From Acidimicrobiia bacterium (lineage in GTDB: Bacteria; Actinomycetota; Acidimicrobiia; Acidimicrobiales; AC-14): a stretch of 64,000 nt of DNA. The DNA is taken from the NCBI GenBank assembly GCA_023265025.1, contig JAHFUP010000007.1:46858-110857 (forward strand), read 5' to 3'. Shown here piece by piece: positions 24,699 to 34,303 of the stretch. Made by a program: the position numbers and the translations under genes. Within the stretch, counting starts at the first letter, position 1; every line of letters begins with the position of its first letter. The notes beneath the pieces were generated by a model. It was not told where the DNA came from. It searched no databases and saw only the letters and a program-made list of their open reading frames with translations.

Positions 24699-26174
24699 GT
24701 GATGGGGCTTGACGACACAGAGTGCATGTTCGCTCACTCTCTGTCACATCGGGTTCGGGTCACCGCCCTGTCGGCGACGCTGCTGCTTTCTGGCTTTGCG
24801 TTGCTCGACACCACGACAGCGGGTGCCGCCCCCCGTCAGGTGCCCCTGCCGCCGGAGCACGTCGTCGCTCCGGGCGGGGCGGCGCCGGCAACGGCGAAGG
24901 TCGACCCGAACCTCCCGGCGGACGACCCGGCCGCGGGCGTCGTCCGCCAGGGCCTGGCCATCGGCCGGGCCGATGGCAAGTGCAAGGGCCTCCTCGAGGC
25001 CGTCATGCCCGACGGGTCGTCGCAGTGCACCCACGGCCCCGACCCGGCGCCCAACGGTGTCGACGTCCGCAAGGTCCGCTCGGTCGAAGACATCGCCCTG
25101 GCCACCAAGGGCTCCTCGCAGCTGGCCGCCACCACCGGCGCCACTGTTCCCTGCTACGGCGACGGCGTCACCGGCAACCGGGTGCAGGCCATCTACGCCC
25201 GTTCGTCGGACAAGCCCGACCGGTTCTCCAGCATCTCGCCCATGATCCCGCAGTGGGCCGCCAACGCCGACGCCATCTTCAACAACAGCGCAGCCAAGAC
25301 GGGCGGTATCCGGCACCTGCGCTGGGTCACCGCCGCCGGCTGCACCCTCGACATCGCCCGGGTGACCCTGTCGCCCACCGGCGACGACAACATGTCCAAC
25401 ACCGAGTTGGAGCTGCAGTCCCTCGGCTTCGACCGGGCCGACCGCAAGTACATGATCTGGATGGACGCCAACGTGTACTGCGGGCTCGGCGACATTCGCT
25501 ACGACGACTCGCCCGGTGTCGACAACATGAACAACTACGGCACCAGCTGGGCCCGGGTCGACAGCGGCTGCTGGGGCTACTACGACTCGCCCGAGGCCCA
25601 CGAGATCATGCACATGCTGGGCGGGGTGCAACCCACCGCCCCCCACGCCAGCTACGCCTGGCACTGCACCGATGAGAGCGACCGCATGTGCTACTCCGAC
25701 GGCCCCGGCGTCACGATGACCTACCCGTGCGCCTCCAGCGAGCTCCTGTTCGACTGCAACAACGACGACTACTTCCACACCGCCCCGTTGCCCACCAGCT
25801 ACCTCGGCACTCACTGGAATGCGGCGATGAACGTGTTCCTCGAGACCACCGGCGACGCGGCGACAACGACCACCACCGTCCCACCGAGTACGACGACCAC
25901 GAGCACCTGGTCCGGCTCCTTCAAGGCCGGCGCCCTGTCGAAGGTCTACAGCTTGACCAGCGGCGCCGGCACCATGGTGTCGACGGCCACCGGCACGCCG
26001 AGCACCTCGACGCTGACCATCGTGGTCAAGAGCTCGACGGGCACGATCGTCGGCCAGAAGAGCGGCCCCTCCGGCGTGTCGCTTTCCGTTCCCGTCGCGG
26101 CAGGCAGCTACACCGTGACCATCAGCGGGGCCAAGAACGCCACGTACAACCTCTCGGTGACCCGCCCGAACTAG
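24699..26174 (+). CDS. Secreted zinc metalloprotease-like protein with C-terminal beta domain
   Basis: 491 residues. A signal peptide (hydrophobic ALSATLLLSGFALL, cut near TAGAAP) leads to a catalytic-type domain with HEIMHMLGG, a metzincin-like HExxHxxG zinc site, and a possible Met-turn DRMCY about 45 residues later. Several Cys pairs suggest disulfides. A Thr-rich linker (TTTTTVPPSTTTT) joins a C-terminal ~90-residue beta-sandwich resembling pre-peptidase domains. The start could be GTG 24699, ATG 24702 (after AGGTGGGTG) or ATG 24726, the last giving the most ordinary signal peptide. Confidence 0.75.
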   Translation: MMGLDDTECMFAHSLSHRVRVTALSATLLLSGFALLDTTTAGAAPRQVPLPPEHVVAPGGAAPATAKVDPNLPADDPAAGVVRQGLAIGRADGKCKGLLEAVMPDGSSQCTHGPDPAPNGVDVRKVRSVEDIALATKGSSQLAATTGATVPCYGDGVTGNRVQAIYARSSDKPDRFSSISPMIPQWAANADAIFNNSAAKTGGIRHLRWVTAAGCTLDIARVTLSPTGDDNMSNTELELQSLGFDRADRKYMIWMDANVYCGLGDIRYDDSPGVDNMNNYGTSWARVDSGCWGYYDSPEAHEIMHMLGGVQPTAPHASYAWHCTDESDRMCYSDGPGVTMTYPCASSELLFDCNNDDYFHTAPLPTSYLGTHWNAAMNVFLETTGDAATTTTTVPPSTTTTSTWSGSFKAGALSKVYSLTSGAGTMVSTATGTPSTSTLTIVVKSSTGTIVGQKSGPSGVSLSVPVAAGSYTVTISGAKNATYNLSVTRPN

Positions 26175-26175
26175 T

Positions 26176-26370
26176 GCCCTGACCACGAACGTTCGCCGCG
26201 TTCGTGGGTTTCCCGTCCGTGGCCGCCGTCGCCGCCGAAGGCGGCCCCTCCGGCAGCGGACACGAGGGAGGGACAGGGCGGAGGCGGCGCGAGCTCCGCT
26301 CGCCCGCCGGAGCACGATCACTTCGACCGAATGGAGTGAGCGAAGCGAACGAATGAGGTCGAGGCACTAG
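26176..26370. repeat. Dispersed intergenic repeat, long copy (195 bp)
   Basis: It begins just after the protease stop with CCACGAAC...GTTCGTGG (8-bp inverted repeat, 9-nt loop) and ends in a 72-bp block (26299-26370) identical to 42370-42441. Relative to the 42-kb copy it carries 90 extra bases (26209-26298), rich in hairpins such as GCCGCC-GAA-GGCGGC. The block contains GAGTGAGCGAAGCGAACGAA. No open frame of its own. Confidence 0.8.
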
Positions 26371-26388
26371 ACGGCGAACCGGAACGCG

Positions 26389-26418
26389 GAACGGGGGGCC
26401 CATGTGGGCCCCCCGTTC
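26389..26418. terminator. Strong bidirectional terminator hairpin
   Basis: GAACGGGGGGCCC pairs perfectly with GGGCCCCCCGTTC over 13 bp around an ATGT loop, followed by GGCTTTG. It lies between two convergent genes and should stop transcription from both. Confidence 0.8.
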
Positions 26419-26455
26419 GGCTTTGATCGAGCCCTTCGAGCTGCTCGTGAAGCTG

Positions 26456-27928
26456 CTAGAGGACGCAGATCACGTCGACGACGGTCCCGACGAATCTCGG
26501 GTTCCCACCGCCGGTGATGCTTGTCACCTGGACCAGGACGATGGCGTCGATGTTGCCTTTGGCCTTATAGGTGCCATCCGACGTGACCTGCTTGGTCACG
26601 AGGATGGCGACCTTCTGGCCAATGGTGACCGCAGTGTTGGAGGTGTTCCCCCCCTTGGAGCCCCACAAGCCACCGCAGTCGGCGGTCGCCGGGATCGTCG
26701 TCTCGGCGAAACCCTTGAAGGCGGAGTCGCCCGAGTCGCCCAGGGACATCGTGTTCTGGGCGCTCCAGGTCGGGTGGTTGAACGTCACGCTGTTCGGCGC
26801 CGGCGGCGAGGTGAACGGCCCCGGGGTCAGCCCAGCGTTGGTGTCGCCGACGACGTAGAAGCCGACCGCCGGGAAGGGCACGACGCCGACCGTCAGCTCG
26901 CCCTTGACGCACACGCCGTTGACCCGGAAGGGCTGGGGGTTGGCCACGAAGTTGTAGCCAGGGGCGACGGTGCCGTCAGCGTTGAACTTGACGATCCGGC
27001 CCGAGTAGAAGTCACCGGCGACGAACGCCCCACCGCCGGAGTCGACGCTCACCGAGAACCACCCGTTGCCGTAGACCGGGTGCGGCGAGACTCCCGTGCC
27101 GTAGGTGTTCATGACCGAGGTGCCGGCGGCGTTGAGCACCTTGATGTTCTGGGTGTCGGCGACCATGAGGAACCCGGGGGTGCTGGTGCCGTTCCCGAAG
27201 ACGTTCCCGCCCTGGAGCAGCCGGATGCCGTAGTACCGCGAACTTGCCGCGCCGGTGTGGTAGATGCCCTGGGTGCCGGTGCCGCCGCCGGGGGCCGTGG
27301 AGGTGATCGTGAAGGTACGGATCACGTTATCTTCAGAGGTGTAGTAGATCGTGTCCTGGTCGGGGGCCAAGTCGATCGAGTCCACGCCCCGTGCGCCCCG
27401 GGTCAGCTCCCACTTGCCCAGCAGGACATTGGCCTTGCTGTACTTGAGCAGGTTGGCCTGCCCGAGGGGGGCATCGACGAGGCCGACGAAGAAGTCACCG
27501 GCCGTGTTGAACACGATCGTCTCCGGGTGGCCGGGGGACACGAGACTGGTGTCGATGACCTGGGCTGCGACGGGCGGAAGCCCGTGGGTCGCACCCGCGT
27601 CGGTGGAGATGACGATCTTGTTCTCGTGCCAGACCGTGGTGTAGAGGTTCACCGGCCCAGGCGGGTTGCCAGCGGGGTTGAAGCCGCAGCCCGCCGTGAA
27701 GCCGCCGTCCGGCCGACCGATCGTGCCCACCTGCAGGAGATCGCCGGTGGCACCCGTCGACGAGTACTGCTGGTACTGACCGTTGCTGATCGCGGCGTAG
27801 ACGTTGCCGTTCACCCACGGGTGGGCGAAAGCGGCAAGCGGCGTGAGGCCGATCCAGCCGGCGACGAGCACAGGGAGGAGCCCCAGCGCCCACCGACTCT
27901 TTCTGTTCGAGGTCTTCATGTCGTTCAT
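26456..27928 (-). CDS. Secreted beta-propeller-like protein
   Basis: About 490 residues with a signal peptide (LLPVLVAGWIGLTPLAAFA, cut before HPW). The mature protein is rich in short beta repeats with patterns such as GGAFVAGDFYSGRIVKFNADG and DQDTIYYTSEDNVIRTF, like NHL/SMP-30-type propellers. No catalytic motif is seen. ATG 27928 has GGAG at a suitable distance; ATG 27919 is an in-frame alternative. It is convergent with the metalloprotease gene and divergent from the 2-phosphoglycerate kinase gene. Confidence 0.65.
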   Translation of the reverse strand: MNDMKTSNRKSRWALGLLPVLVAGWIGLTPLAAFAHPWVNGNVYAAISNGQYQQYSSTGATGDLLQVGTIGRPDGGFTAGCGFNPAGNPPGPVNLYTTVWHENKIVISTDAGATHGLPPVAAQVIDTSLVSPGHPETIVFNTAGDFFVGLVDAPLGQANLLKYSKANVLLGKWELTRGARGVDSIDLAPDQDTIYYTSEDNVIRTFTITSTAPGGGTGTQGIYHTGAASSRYYGIRLLQGGNVFGNGTSTPGFLMVADTQNIKVLNAAGTSVMNTYGTGVSPHPVYGNGWFSVSVDSGGGAFVAGDFYSGRIVKFNADGTVAPGYNFVANPQPFRVNGVCVKGELTVGVVPFPAVGFYVVGDTNAGLTPGPFTSPPAPNSVTFNHPTWSAQNTMSLGDSGDSAFKGFAETTIPATADCGGLWGSKGGNTSNTAVTIGQKVAILVTKQVTSDGTYKAKGNIDAIVLVQVTSITGGGNPRFVGTVVDVICVL

Positions 27929-28349
27929 CCCAGCTCCAGTGTGTGTGTTCTTGTCATCTGACTGTCCGATTTGACGCTTTTGGCTCAAGCGGAAAAATGT
28001 CTCAAGTTGTCTTCGCTGGCTGCCGAGAAGTCTGGAAAGGATCCCATCCCCTGCCTGACAAGCCTCGTTGGAAGGACGAGGCCCTCGGAAACCCGGTTCG
28101 GCACCGGGCCCGGAAGCGGTTGGTCGCGCGCCAGAGCGACAACACGATCCCGACGCCCGCCAGCCCCAGTCAAACCTCCCTCTCGACCCGTAGCTTGTTT
28201 GCCTCATCTCACTGTGGGGTAGTAAACGGCGGTTTGTCAATGCACCCCCGAGGGTATCTCGTGCCGCGCGACTGATATCGTCGCTGCAGGGAGCGGGACG
28301 TTCGGAGAGCCGGGCCCGTGGCCTGTGCCACCGTACCGAGCGGACGAAC
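27929..28349. other. 421-bp intergenic region between divergent genes
   Basis: No convincing gene. On the minus strand there are two stable hairpins: CCCGGT-GCCGA-ACCGGG and, shortly after it, GCCTCGT-CCTTCCA-ACGAGGC, about 100-200 nt upstream of the secreted-protein start, so a structured 5' leader is possible. The right part is AT-richer and would hold the promoter of the kinase gene. No known riboswitch consensus could be matched by eye. Confidence 0.45.
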
Positions 28350-29306
28350 ATGAGATCAGTGACCAACCGCCACGTCGTCGTCACCGACAACGAGTACGAG
28401 CTGCCCTACTCGAAGGGGCTGATGGCGTCGGCGATCATGGCCACTGGGCTGGCGCCGGCCCGCTCCTTCGGGGTGGCCGAAGTGATCGAGGAGCGGCTGG
28501 AGGAGTCGGGGGCGCCGTCCATCACCCGCGAGGCGCTGAACGCCCTCGCCCTCGACGTCCTCCGAACCGAGGTCGGCGACCGCTACGCCGAGTCGTTCGC
28601 GAAGTGGCAGATGGTGCAGCGCCTCGACATCCCGCTGGTCATCCTGCTCGGTGGGGCTACCGGGGTCGGCAAGTCCACCATCGCCACCATGCTCGCCAGC
28701 CGGTTGGGCATCACCCGCGTCATCCCGACCGACGCAGTAAGAGAAGTCATGCGGTCGATGTTCACCGCCGAGCTGTTCCCGACGCTGCATACGTCGTCCT
28801 TCGACGCCGCCCGCCTCGTCCGCAACCCGCTGCCCCGCAGCGCCGACCCGGTCGTGATCGGCTTCCGGGAGCAGACGTCGGCGGTGAGCGTCGGCATCGA
28901 CGCCCTGATCCAACGGGCTATCGACGAGGGGACCGACCTGATCCTCGAGGGCGCCCACTTGGTACCGGGCTTCCTCGACTACAGCCGGTTCAAGGGGAAG
29001 GCGGTGGTCGTCCCGCTGGTAGTCACCGTCGACGAAGTCGACGTCCACCGCAGCCACTTCCTCCAGCGGGCCCGGGAGTCGCGCAACCGGCCGGCCGAGC
29101 GCTACCTCGAGCTCTTCGACAACATCCGCAAGATGCAGCGGTACGTGAAGTCGCTTGCGCTGCAGCACGGGGTGCCCATCGTCCCGTCCTACAACCTCGA
29201 CTCCACGCTGTCGCAGATCATCGACCTGGTGGTCGGTCAGGCGATCGACGCGGTCCCCGCAGTGGATGGTGACGGGCAGCCTCTCATCGCAGGCGGCGCT
29301 CCGTAG
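28350..29306 (+). CDS. 2-phosphoglycerate kinase (archaeal type)
   Basis: The 318-residue protein matches the methanogen enzyme in layout: an N-terminal ATP-cone-like domain (DNEYELPYSKGLMASAIM), Walker A GGATGVGKST (101-110), PTDAVREVMR, GFREQTSAVSVGI and EGAHLVPGFLD. The known reaction is 2-phosphoglycerate + ATP to 2,3-diphosphoglycerate, the first step to cyclic 2,3-diphosphoglycerate; the second-step homologue is at 22944. ATG 28350 follows GAGCGGACGA. Some bacterial homologues have no tested function, so activity is inferred. Confidence 0.83.
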   Translation: MRSVTNRHVVVTDNEYELPYSKGLMASAIMATGLAPARSFGVAEVIEERLEESGAPSITREALNALALDVLRTEVGDRYAESFAKWQMVQRLDIPLVILLGGATGVGKSTIATMLASRLGITRVIPTDAVREVMRSMFTAELFPTLHTSSFDAARLVRNPLPRSADPVVIGFREQTSAVSVGIDALIQRAIDEGTDLILEGAHLVPGFLDYSRFKGKAVVVPLVVTVDEVDVHRSHFLQRARESRNRPAERYLELFDNIRKMQRYVKSLALQHGVPIVPSYNLDSTLSQIIDLVVGQAIDAVPAVDGDGQPLIAGGAP

Positions 29307-29507
29307 GGGCGAATGGCGGTATGCTGGGAATGCTGAATCCCGGCGCTACCAGGCTCAGCAGGCTCAGCAAGACGCTTCCGGCTGTATTTCACGGCGTCGG
29401 ACGCTGGCCTGGCCTCCGGTGATGGCGCACTTCTTTGTCCGAACCGCCGGCCCCCCTTCTCGTACCCGGGCCCGCACGTACTTTCCCAGCCCCTTGGAGG
29501 CGAACTC

Positions 29508-29531
29508 ATGAGGACCGTCGAGCCGCGATGA
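29508..29531 (+). CDS. 7-codon leader ORF of rho
   Basis: ATG 29508 has a strong ribosome site (TTGGAGG, 7 nt upstream) and encodes MRTVEPR, ending at TGA 29529-29531, which overlaps the rho ATG (ATGA). rho itself has only a weak site, so ribosomes probably enter here and re-initiate. The ~200-nt leader before it contains GGCTCAGCA direct repeats and could host Rho autoregulation. Confidence 0.6.
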   Translation: MRTVEPR

Positions 29532-31372
29532 GCATCGTCCCCCAACCGCCGCTCGAGCGGTCCGTGCTCGAGCGCAAGGAGCGCGACGAGCTGGCCACCA
29601 TCGCCGAGGCGATGGGCGTCAAGCCGTCGGCCCGTGCGTCGAAGTCGACGCTCATCGACCACATCCTCCGCGAGGCCGGCATCGAGACCGCCCCCGAGGA
29701 GAAGCCCCGCCGGACCAGGGTCACCAAAGCCGCCGCCGCCCGGGTGACCAACGGCGCCGACCAGCCCGCACTGTCCCTCGACGAGGCCGCTGAGGCTGCT
29801 GCGCCGCCGGCGACGTCCGACGACCAGCCCTCGCCGGCCGTCGTGGACGCCATTGCCGAGGCCGCCGGCGCCGTCACCGGCCCGTCGGCCGCCAACGGGA
29901 GCGCTCCGGTCGACGTCCAGATGGACACGACGCCGGCCGAACGCGCCGACGATGGCGGGAACCGTGCCGAGGACGGCGGCCGAGCCGACACCCGTGGCGG
30001 CGACGCCGACGGCAATGCCGACGGCCCGAGGGCGGAGGCCCCGAGGGCCGACGCCGGCGCCCGCACCGACGACCGACCGCGGGAGGGCGGGCCCCGGCCC
30101 GAGCATCGTCCCGGCCCCGGCGGCCCCCAGCCCCAGCCGCCGTTCGACGCCAACGACCCCGCCAACCGTCGGGGCCGGCGCCGGCGGGGCCGTGAGCGGG
30201 GCGAGCGCGAGGTCGTCCCCGAGCGGGGCGGCACCGGCGAGCCGCAGTACCAGGGCGAGCCCATCCCCGTGGAGGGTCTGCTCGACCTGCGCGAGGAGGG
30301 CTTCGGCTTCCTGCGCACGAACGGCTACCTGGCCAGCCAGCACGACGTGTACGTGTCGCTGAGCCAGGTCCGCCGCTTCGGCCTGCGCAAGGGCGACACG
30401 ATCAAGGGCGCCAGCCGACCCGCCGGCAGCAGCGAGAAGTACCCCGCCCTGCTACGCATCGACACCGTGAGCGGCATGACCGCCGACGAGGCCCGCCAGC
30501 GCCCCCGCTTCGAGGACCTCACCCCGCTCTTCCCGGACGAGAAGCTGCGCCTCGAGGTCCCGGGCGAGGCCGGCAACATGGTGGCCCGCATCTGCGACCT
30601 GGTGTCGCCGATCGGCAAGGGCCAGCGGGGCCTGATCGTCTCGCCACCCAAGGCGGGCAAGACCACGGTCCTGAAGCAGATCGCCCACTCCATCGAGGTC
30701 AACAACCCGGAGGTGCACCTGATGGTGCTCCTGGTGGACGAGCGGCCCGAGGAGGTCACCGACATGCGGCGGTCGGTGAAGGGCGAGGTCATCGCCTCGA
30801 CGTTCGACCGCCCGTCCGACGAGCACACCCAGGTCGCCGAGCTGGCCAGCGAGCGGGCCAAGCGTCTGGTCGAGATGGGCAAGGACGTGGTGATCGTCCT
30901 CGACGGCATCACCCGCCTGGCCCGGGCCTACAACCTGGCCGCGCCCACCACCGGGCGCATCATGTCGGGCGGTCTGGCCACCGACGCCCTGTATCCCCCC
31001 AAGAAGTTCTTCGGTTCGGCCCGGAACCTGGAGGAGGGCGGGTCCCTCACCATCCTGGCCACCGCCCTCATCGAGACCGGCTCCAAGATGGACGAAGTCA
31101 TCTTCGAGGAGTTCAAGGGCACCGGCAACATGGAGCTGCGCCTCGACCGGCGTCTGGCCGAGCGCCGGATCTACCCGGCGCTCGACGTCAACGCCAGCTC
31201 CACCCGCCACGAGGAGCTGCTCTTCGCCCCTAGCCAGCTGCACCAGGTCTGGAAGCTGCGCCGGGTGCTCAACGCCCTCGAGCCCGGCGCCGGCCTGGAG
31301 CTCCTGATGGACAAGATCAAGCACACCAAGAGCAACGACGAGTTCCTGAGCGAGATCGCCAAGGCGCCGTAG
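29528..31372 (+). CDS. rho: Transcription termination factor Rho
   Basis: The 614-residue RNA helicase has an N-terminal SAP-like helix domain (1-45), a long Asp/Arg/Pro/Gly-rich insert (about 75-235) characteristic of actinobacterial Rho, the RNA-binding fold with [18 protein letters not shown], Walker [10 protein letters not shown] (about 373), Walker [17 protein letters not shown] and the C-terminal [16 protein letters not shown]. It terminates transcription as a hexamer. Start at ATG 29528, coupled to the leader ORF. Confidence 0.94.
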   Translation: MSIVPQPPLERSVLERKERDELATIAEAMGVKPSARASKSTLIDHILREAGIETAPEEKPRRTRVTKAAAARVTNGADQPALSLDEAAEAAAPPATSDDQPSPAVVDAIAEAAGAVTGPSAANGSAPVDVQMDTTPAERADDGGNRAEDGGRADTRGGDADGNADGPRAEAPRADAGARTDDRPREGGPRPEHRPGPGGPQPQPPFDANDPANRRGRRRRGRERGEREVVPERGGTGEPQYQGEPIPVEGLLDLREEGFGFLRTNGYLASQHDVYVSLSQVRRFGLRKGDTIKGASRPAGSSEKYPALLRIDTVSGMTADEARQRPRFEDLTPLFPDEKLRLEVPGEAGNMVARICDLVSPIGKGQRGLIVSPPKAGKTTVLKQIAHSIEVNNPEVHLMVLLVDERPEEVTDMRRSVKGEVIASTFDRPSDEHTQVAELASERAKRLVEMGKDVVIVLDGITRLARAYNLAAPTTGRIMSGGLATDALYPPKKFFGSARNLEEGGSLTILATALIETGSKMDEVIFEEFKGTGNMELRLDRRLAERRIYPALDVNASSTRHEELLFAPSQLHQVWKLRRVLNALEPGAGLELLMDKIKHTKSNDEFLSEIAKAP

Positions 31373-31387
31373 GAGTACCTTGCCGCC

Positions 31388-33079
31388 ATGGACGGATGGC
31401 GGGACGTCACGATCGACGACGGTGACGGCCCACTGGGGGCTGAGGAGCTGCGCGCCTTCTTCGACGGCGCCGAACCGGAGTGGCGCCACGCCCGGGCGCC
31501 GGAGATCCCCCGCCGGCAGGTGGTGGGCGAGGCGGTAGCCAGGCTCACCGCGCCGACGGTCCAGACCATGGTGCTGCTCGCCGGCCCCGCCGGACAGGGC
31601 CGGACCACCGCGGTCCGCCAGGCGGCCGTCGACCTTGCCGCCCAGGGCCACCGCGTGCTCTTCCGGTCCCCGGACGCCGGCCTCGACGCCTCCGCCGTCG
31701 CCGCCCTGCCGCCGGGGCCCGTCTACGTGCTCGTCAGCGACGACGCCGAGCAGGTCTCGGCCGGGCTCGAGGCGGGGGTCGAGGCTCTCTGCCGGGCCGG
31801 GCGGCGCGACGTCCACTGGCTGCTGACCGCACGGGAGGACGACTGGCGGGTCGCGTTCCGGGGCGACGGCCGGGGGGGCTTCGAGCCGTCCTGGGACCGC
31901 CTGATCGACCTATGGCCCGCCCGGGGCGCCCGCACCACCGCCCTTGCCGTCACCGCGGACGACGCCCGCATGATCGTGGACGCGTGGGCCAGCGGGCCGA
32001 CGGCCGAGGCGTTGGAGGAGAAGGCCGCTGACGGCCTGCTGGGTGCATCGCTCGACCTCCGCCACGGTCCTGACGGGTTGGGCATGCACGTGCGGTCGGC
32101 GCTCGACGGACTGCCCGCCGGCGTGACCCGGGCCTTCCGGTACGCCGCGGTCGCCGGCGCGGTGGGGATCGACGACGTCGACCTGGGGGCTGTGGCCACG
32201 CTCGCCGGCGTGGACCGGATGACCGCCGCCGAAACGCTCGGCGCGACGGGACTGGCGTCGGCCACCGCGGCCGGCGTCCTGCGCGTCCGCCACCCCTCCC
32301 TCGCCCGGGCCGGCTTCGCCCTGGTCGACCACGGCGACATCCGCGGGCTGCTCGGGGACCTCGTGCGCACGGGCGCCAGCAGGGCGGTCATGACCTGCGC
32401 GCCCACGCTGTCGGCCCGGCTGCAGAAGCTGGACGTCCCTCCCGATCGCGCCGACGAGATCGCCCGTACCTGCGCCGACATCGCCGCGACCACGTCGGGC
32501 CGCCTCCTCTTCACCCTCGCCCGGGCCGTGACGTACCGGCGGGCGGGCGGCACGGCGGAGGCGGCCGGTTTCCTGGGCGCCGCCCTCCCGTCTGCCGCCG
32601 GCGCCGAGGACTGGGGCGTGCTCGGCCGGCAGTACCTGCTGGAGCTGAGCCAGGCGCGGGCCGACATGGACCTGGAGGACGAGGCCATCGGCCTGGCCGT
32701 CCTGGCCCTGGCCGACGTACCCGGCCTGGACCAGCCGACCACAACCGACGTCAAGCTGGCCCTGGCCCAGCTCGGCGTGCTCTGCATGCAGCTCGACGAC
32801 TTGGAAGGGCGCCACCTCCGGCTGCTCCAGGCGGCATCTCATCTCGGGCCTCGGTTCACGCCGAAGTGGGACCAGCGGACGCGGAGCGACTTCCGCCGTT
32901 TCGGCGTGTTCGCCGACGATGCCGGCGTGCCGGCCTGCTCGCTGACCGACGCCTTCACGTGGTTGGGCGACGAGCTGGAGACGGCCGTCACCGCGCCGCT
33001 GGCCGCCGGCGTCGTTGTTGGCGGCCCCCCGGGGTTGCGCCAGCTCCAGGCGGCCCTCGGCGCCATCGCCACCCACTGA
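31388..33079 (+). CDS. nSTAND-like P-loop ATPase
   Basis: The 563-residue protein begins with FFDGAEPEWRHA and IPRR, then LLAGPAGQGRTTAVRQAA, a P-loop in which the usual Lys is Arg (GQGRTT, 70-74), and YVLVSDDAEQ as possible Walker B. The remainder is helical, Ala/Leu-rich and resembles the repeat regions of STAND signalling ATPases (nSTAND family). Such proteins act as sensors in conflict or regulatory systems. It starts 15 bp after rho. The altered Walker A may lower or abolish ATP hydrolysis. Confidence 0.6.
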   Translation: MDGWRDVTIDDGDGPLGAEELRAFFDGAEPEWRHARAPEIPRRQVVGEAVARLTAPTVQTMVLLAGPAGQGRTTAVRQAAVDLAAQGHRVLFRSPDAGLDASAVAALPPGPVYVLVSDDAEQVSAGLEAGVEALCRAGRRDVHWLLTAREDDWRVAFRGDGRGGFEPSWDRLIDLWPARGARTTALAVTADDARMIVDAWASGPTAEALEEKAADGLLGASLDLRHGPDGLGMHVRSALDGLPAGVTRAFRYAAVAGAVGIDDVDLGAVATLAGVDRMTAAETLGATGLASATAAGVLRVRHPSLARAGFALVDHGDIRGLLGDLVRTGASRAVMTCAPTLSARLQKLDVPPDRADEIARTCADIAATTSGRLLFTLARAVTYRRAGGTAEAAGFLGAALPSAAGAEDWGVLGRQYLLELSQARADMDLEDEAIGLAVLALADVPGLDQPTTTDVKLALAQLGVLCMQLDDLEGRHLRLLQAASHLGPRFTPKWDQRTRSDFRRFGVFADDAGVPACSLTDAFTWLGDELETAVTAPLAAGVVVGGPPGLRQLQAALGAIATH

Positions 33080-33105
33080 CCAGCGCGGCGGGCAGACTTG
33101 GCGGA

Positions 33106-34077
33106 GTGGAGCTGCTGATCGCCCGCAACCCCGACCCGGACAGCTCGTTGCCGTTCCTTCTCTGGGTGCCGATCGGCGACGGGCTGGTGTTCCGGACGAA
33201 GGGCACCTGGCCCCGGACGGCGGCGCTGTACTGCCACCCGGTGCCCGTCGTGGAGTGGCCGGAGGAGCCCGAGGTCGTCGAGCGCGTCGTTCTGCGGGCG
33301 TGCACCCGCCGGGGGGCGGCGATCGACGTCGTTGCCGACCGGGGCCGGGAGCAGCGGTCCCAGATCGTGTTCACCAACGCCCGGGGCCGCCAGATGGTCT
33401 TCTGGCAGTCGCCCCGCACCGCCAGGCAGGCCAAGCCCGACGTGCGCATCCCCACGGCGCGGGCCGCGGGCATCGTCGAGCTGGAGGTCCTGGTCGACGC
33501 CCACGAGCGCTATCCCTATGCGTTCACGGGCCAGCAGGTCCGGACCGTGCGCCGGGGCCTGCCGTGCGGGGACTACGCGGTCGCCGCCGGCGGCAAGCTC
33601 GTCGCCTCCGTCGAGCGAAAGTCGCTGGAGGACCTGGTGTCGAGCGTGACGAGCGGCCGCCTCCGCTTCGCGCTGGGGGAGCTGGCCGCCCTGCCCCGGG
33701 CCGCGGTCGTCGTCGAGGACCGGTACTCCCGGATCTTCGCGCTGCAGCACGTGAAGCCGGCGAAGGTCGCCGACGACCTGGCCGAGCTCCAGGTCCGCTG
33801 GCCGACGATCCCGATCGTCTTCTGCGAGACCCGCAAGCTGGCCGAGGAGTGGACGTACCGCTACCTCGCCGCCGCGCAGGTGTGGGCGGAGGCCGAGCGG
33901 CCGGCCGTGGCGCGGGTCGGCGCCGGCGAGGACGGCGCTGCCGCCGGCGCACCGGTGCCGGCGCCGTCGACGGCCGAGCTGCGGTCGTGGGCCCGGGCCC
34001 GGGGGCTGGACGTCTCCGACCGGGGCCGGCTGCGCCCGGAGATCCACGAGGCGTGGCACCAGGCGAACCGCGCGTAG
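33106..34077 (+). CDS. ERCC4-type nuclease fused to an Lsr2-like DNA-binding tail
   Basis: The 323-residue protein has a central ERCC4/XPF nuclease domain (about 125-250) with the catalytic set D131-A-H-E134, GDY (155-157) and ERKSLED (170-176), and a C-terminal helix pair ELRSWARARGLDVSDRGRLR (290-310 region) matching the Lsr2 C-terminal domain that binds AT-rich minor groove. The first ~120 residues are unassigned. The fusion would target a structure-specific nuclease to AT-rich or foreign DNA. GTG 33106 lies 26 bp after the nSTAND gene. Confidence 0.78.
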   Translation: MELLIARNPDPDSSLPFLLWVPIGDGLVFRTKGTWPRTAALYCHPVPVVEWPEEPEVVERVVLRACTRRGAAIDVVADRGREQRSQIVFTNARGRQMVFWQSPRTARQAKPDVRIPTARAAGIVELEVLVDAHERYPYAFTGQQVRTVRRGLPCGDYAVAAGGKLVASVERKSLEDLVSSVTSGRLRFALGELAALPRAAVVVEDRYSRIFALQHVKPAKVADDLAELQVRWPTIPIVFCETRKLAEEWTYRYLAAAQVWAEAERPAVARVGAGEDGAAAGAPVPAPSTAELRSWARARGLDVSDRGRLRPEIHEAWHQANRA

Positions 34078-34105
34078 CCGCCCCCCAGCGCGTGCCGTCA
34101 GCCCG

Positions 34106-34303
34106 TCAGCTGCAGACCATGTTGGCCGTGCACGGGCTCGGGTTTCCGTTGGCGGATGCCTTGTTGCCCCCCGCCGTCGTGACGGCTACGACGGCGAAGA
34201 TGCCCCAGACGCCGTTGGAGGACGCCCGGGCCAACGGCTTGTTGGTACCGGACAGGGCCGGCTCCGCCCGAAGCCCACCGGGCCTGGCGGGACGCCGCCG
34301 TGC
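34106..34303 (-). other. Open frame without a start codon, downstream of an AAA pseudogene
   Basis: After the pseudogene stop the same frame stays open for about 65 codons to TGA at 34106, with a plausible composition (SGTNKPLARASSNGVWGIF, Cys near the end) but no ATG, GTG or TTG in a useful place. It may be a further gene remnant; nothing recognisable. Confidence 0.3.

Noticed and set aside
27929..28349. Known riboswitch (c-di-AMP or c-di-GMP type) in the minus-strand leader
   Set aside because: There are two hairpins but the conserved core bases of either class could not be matched by eye.
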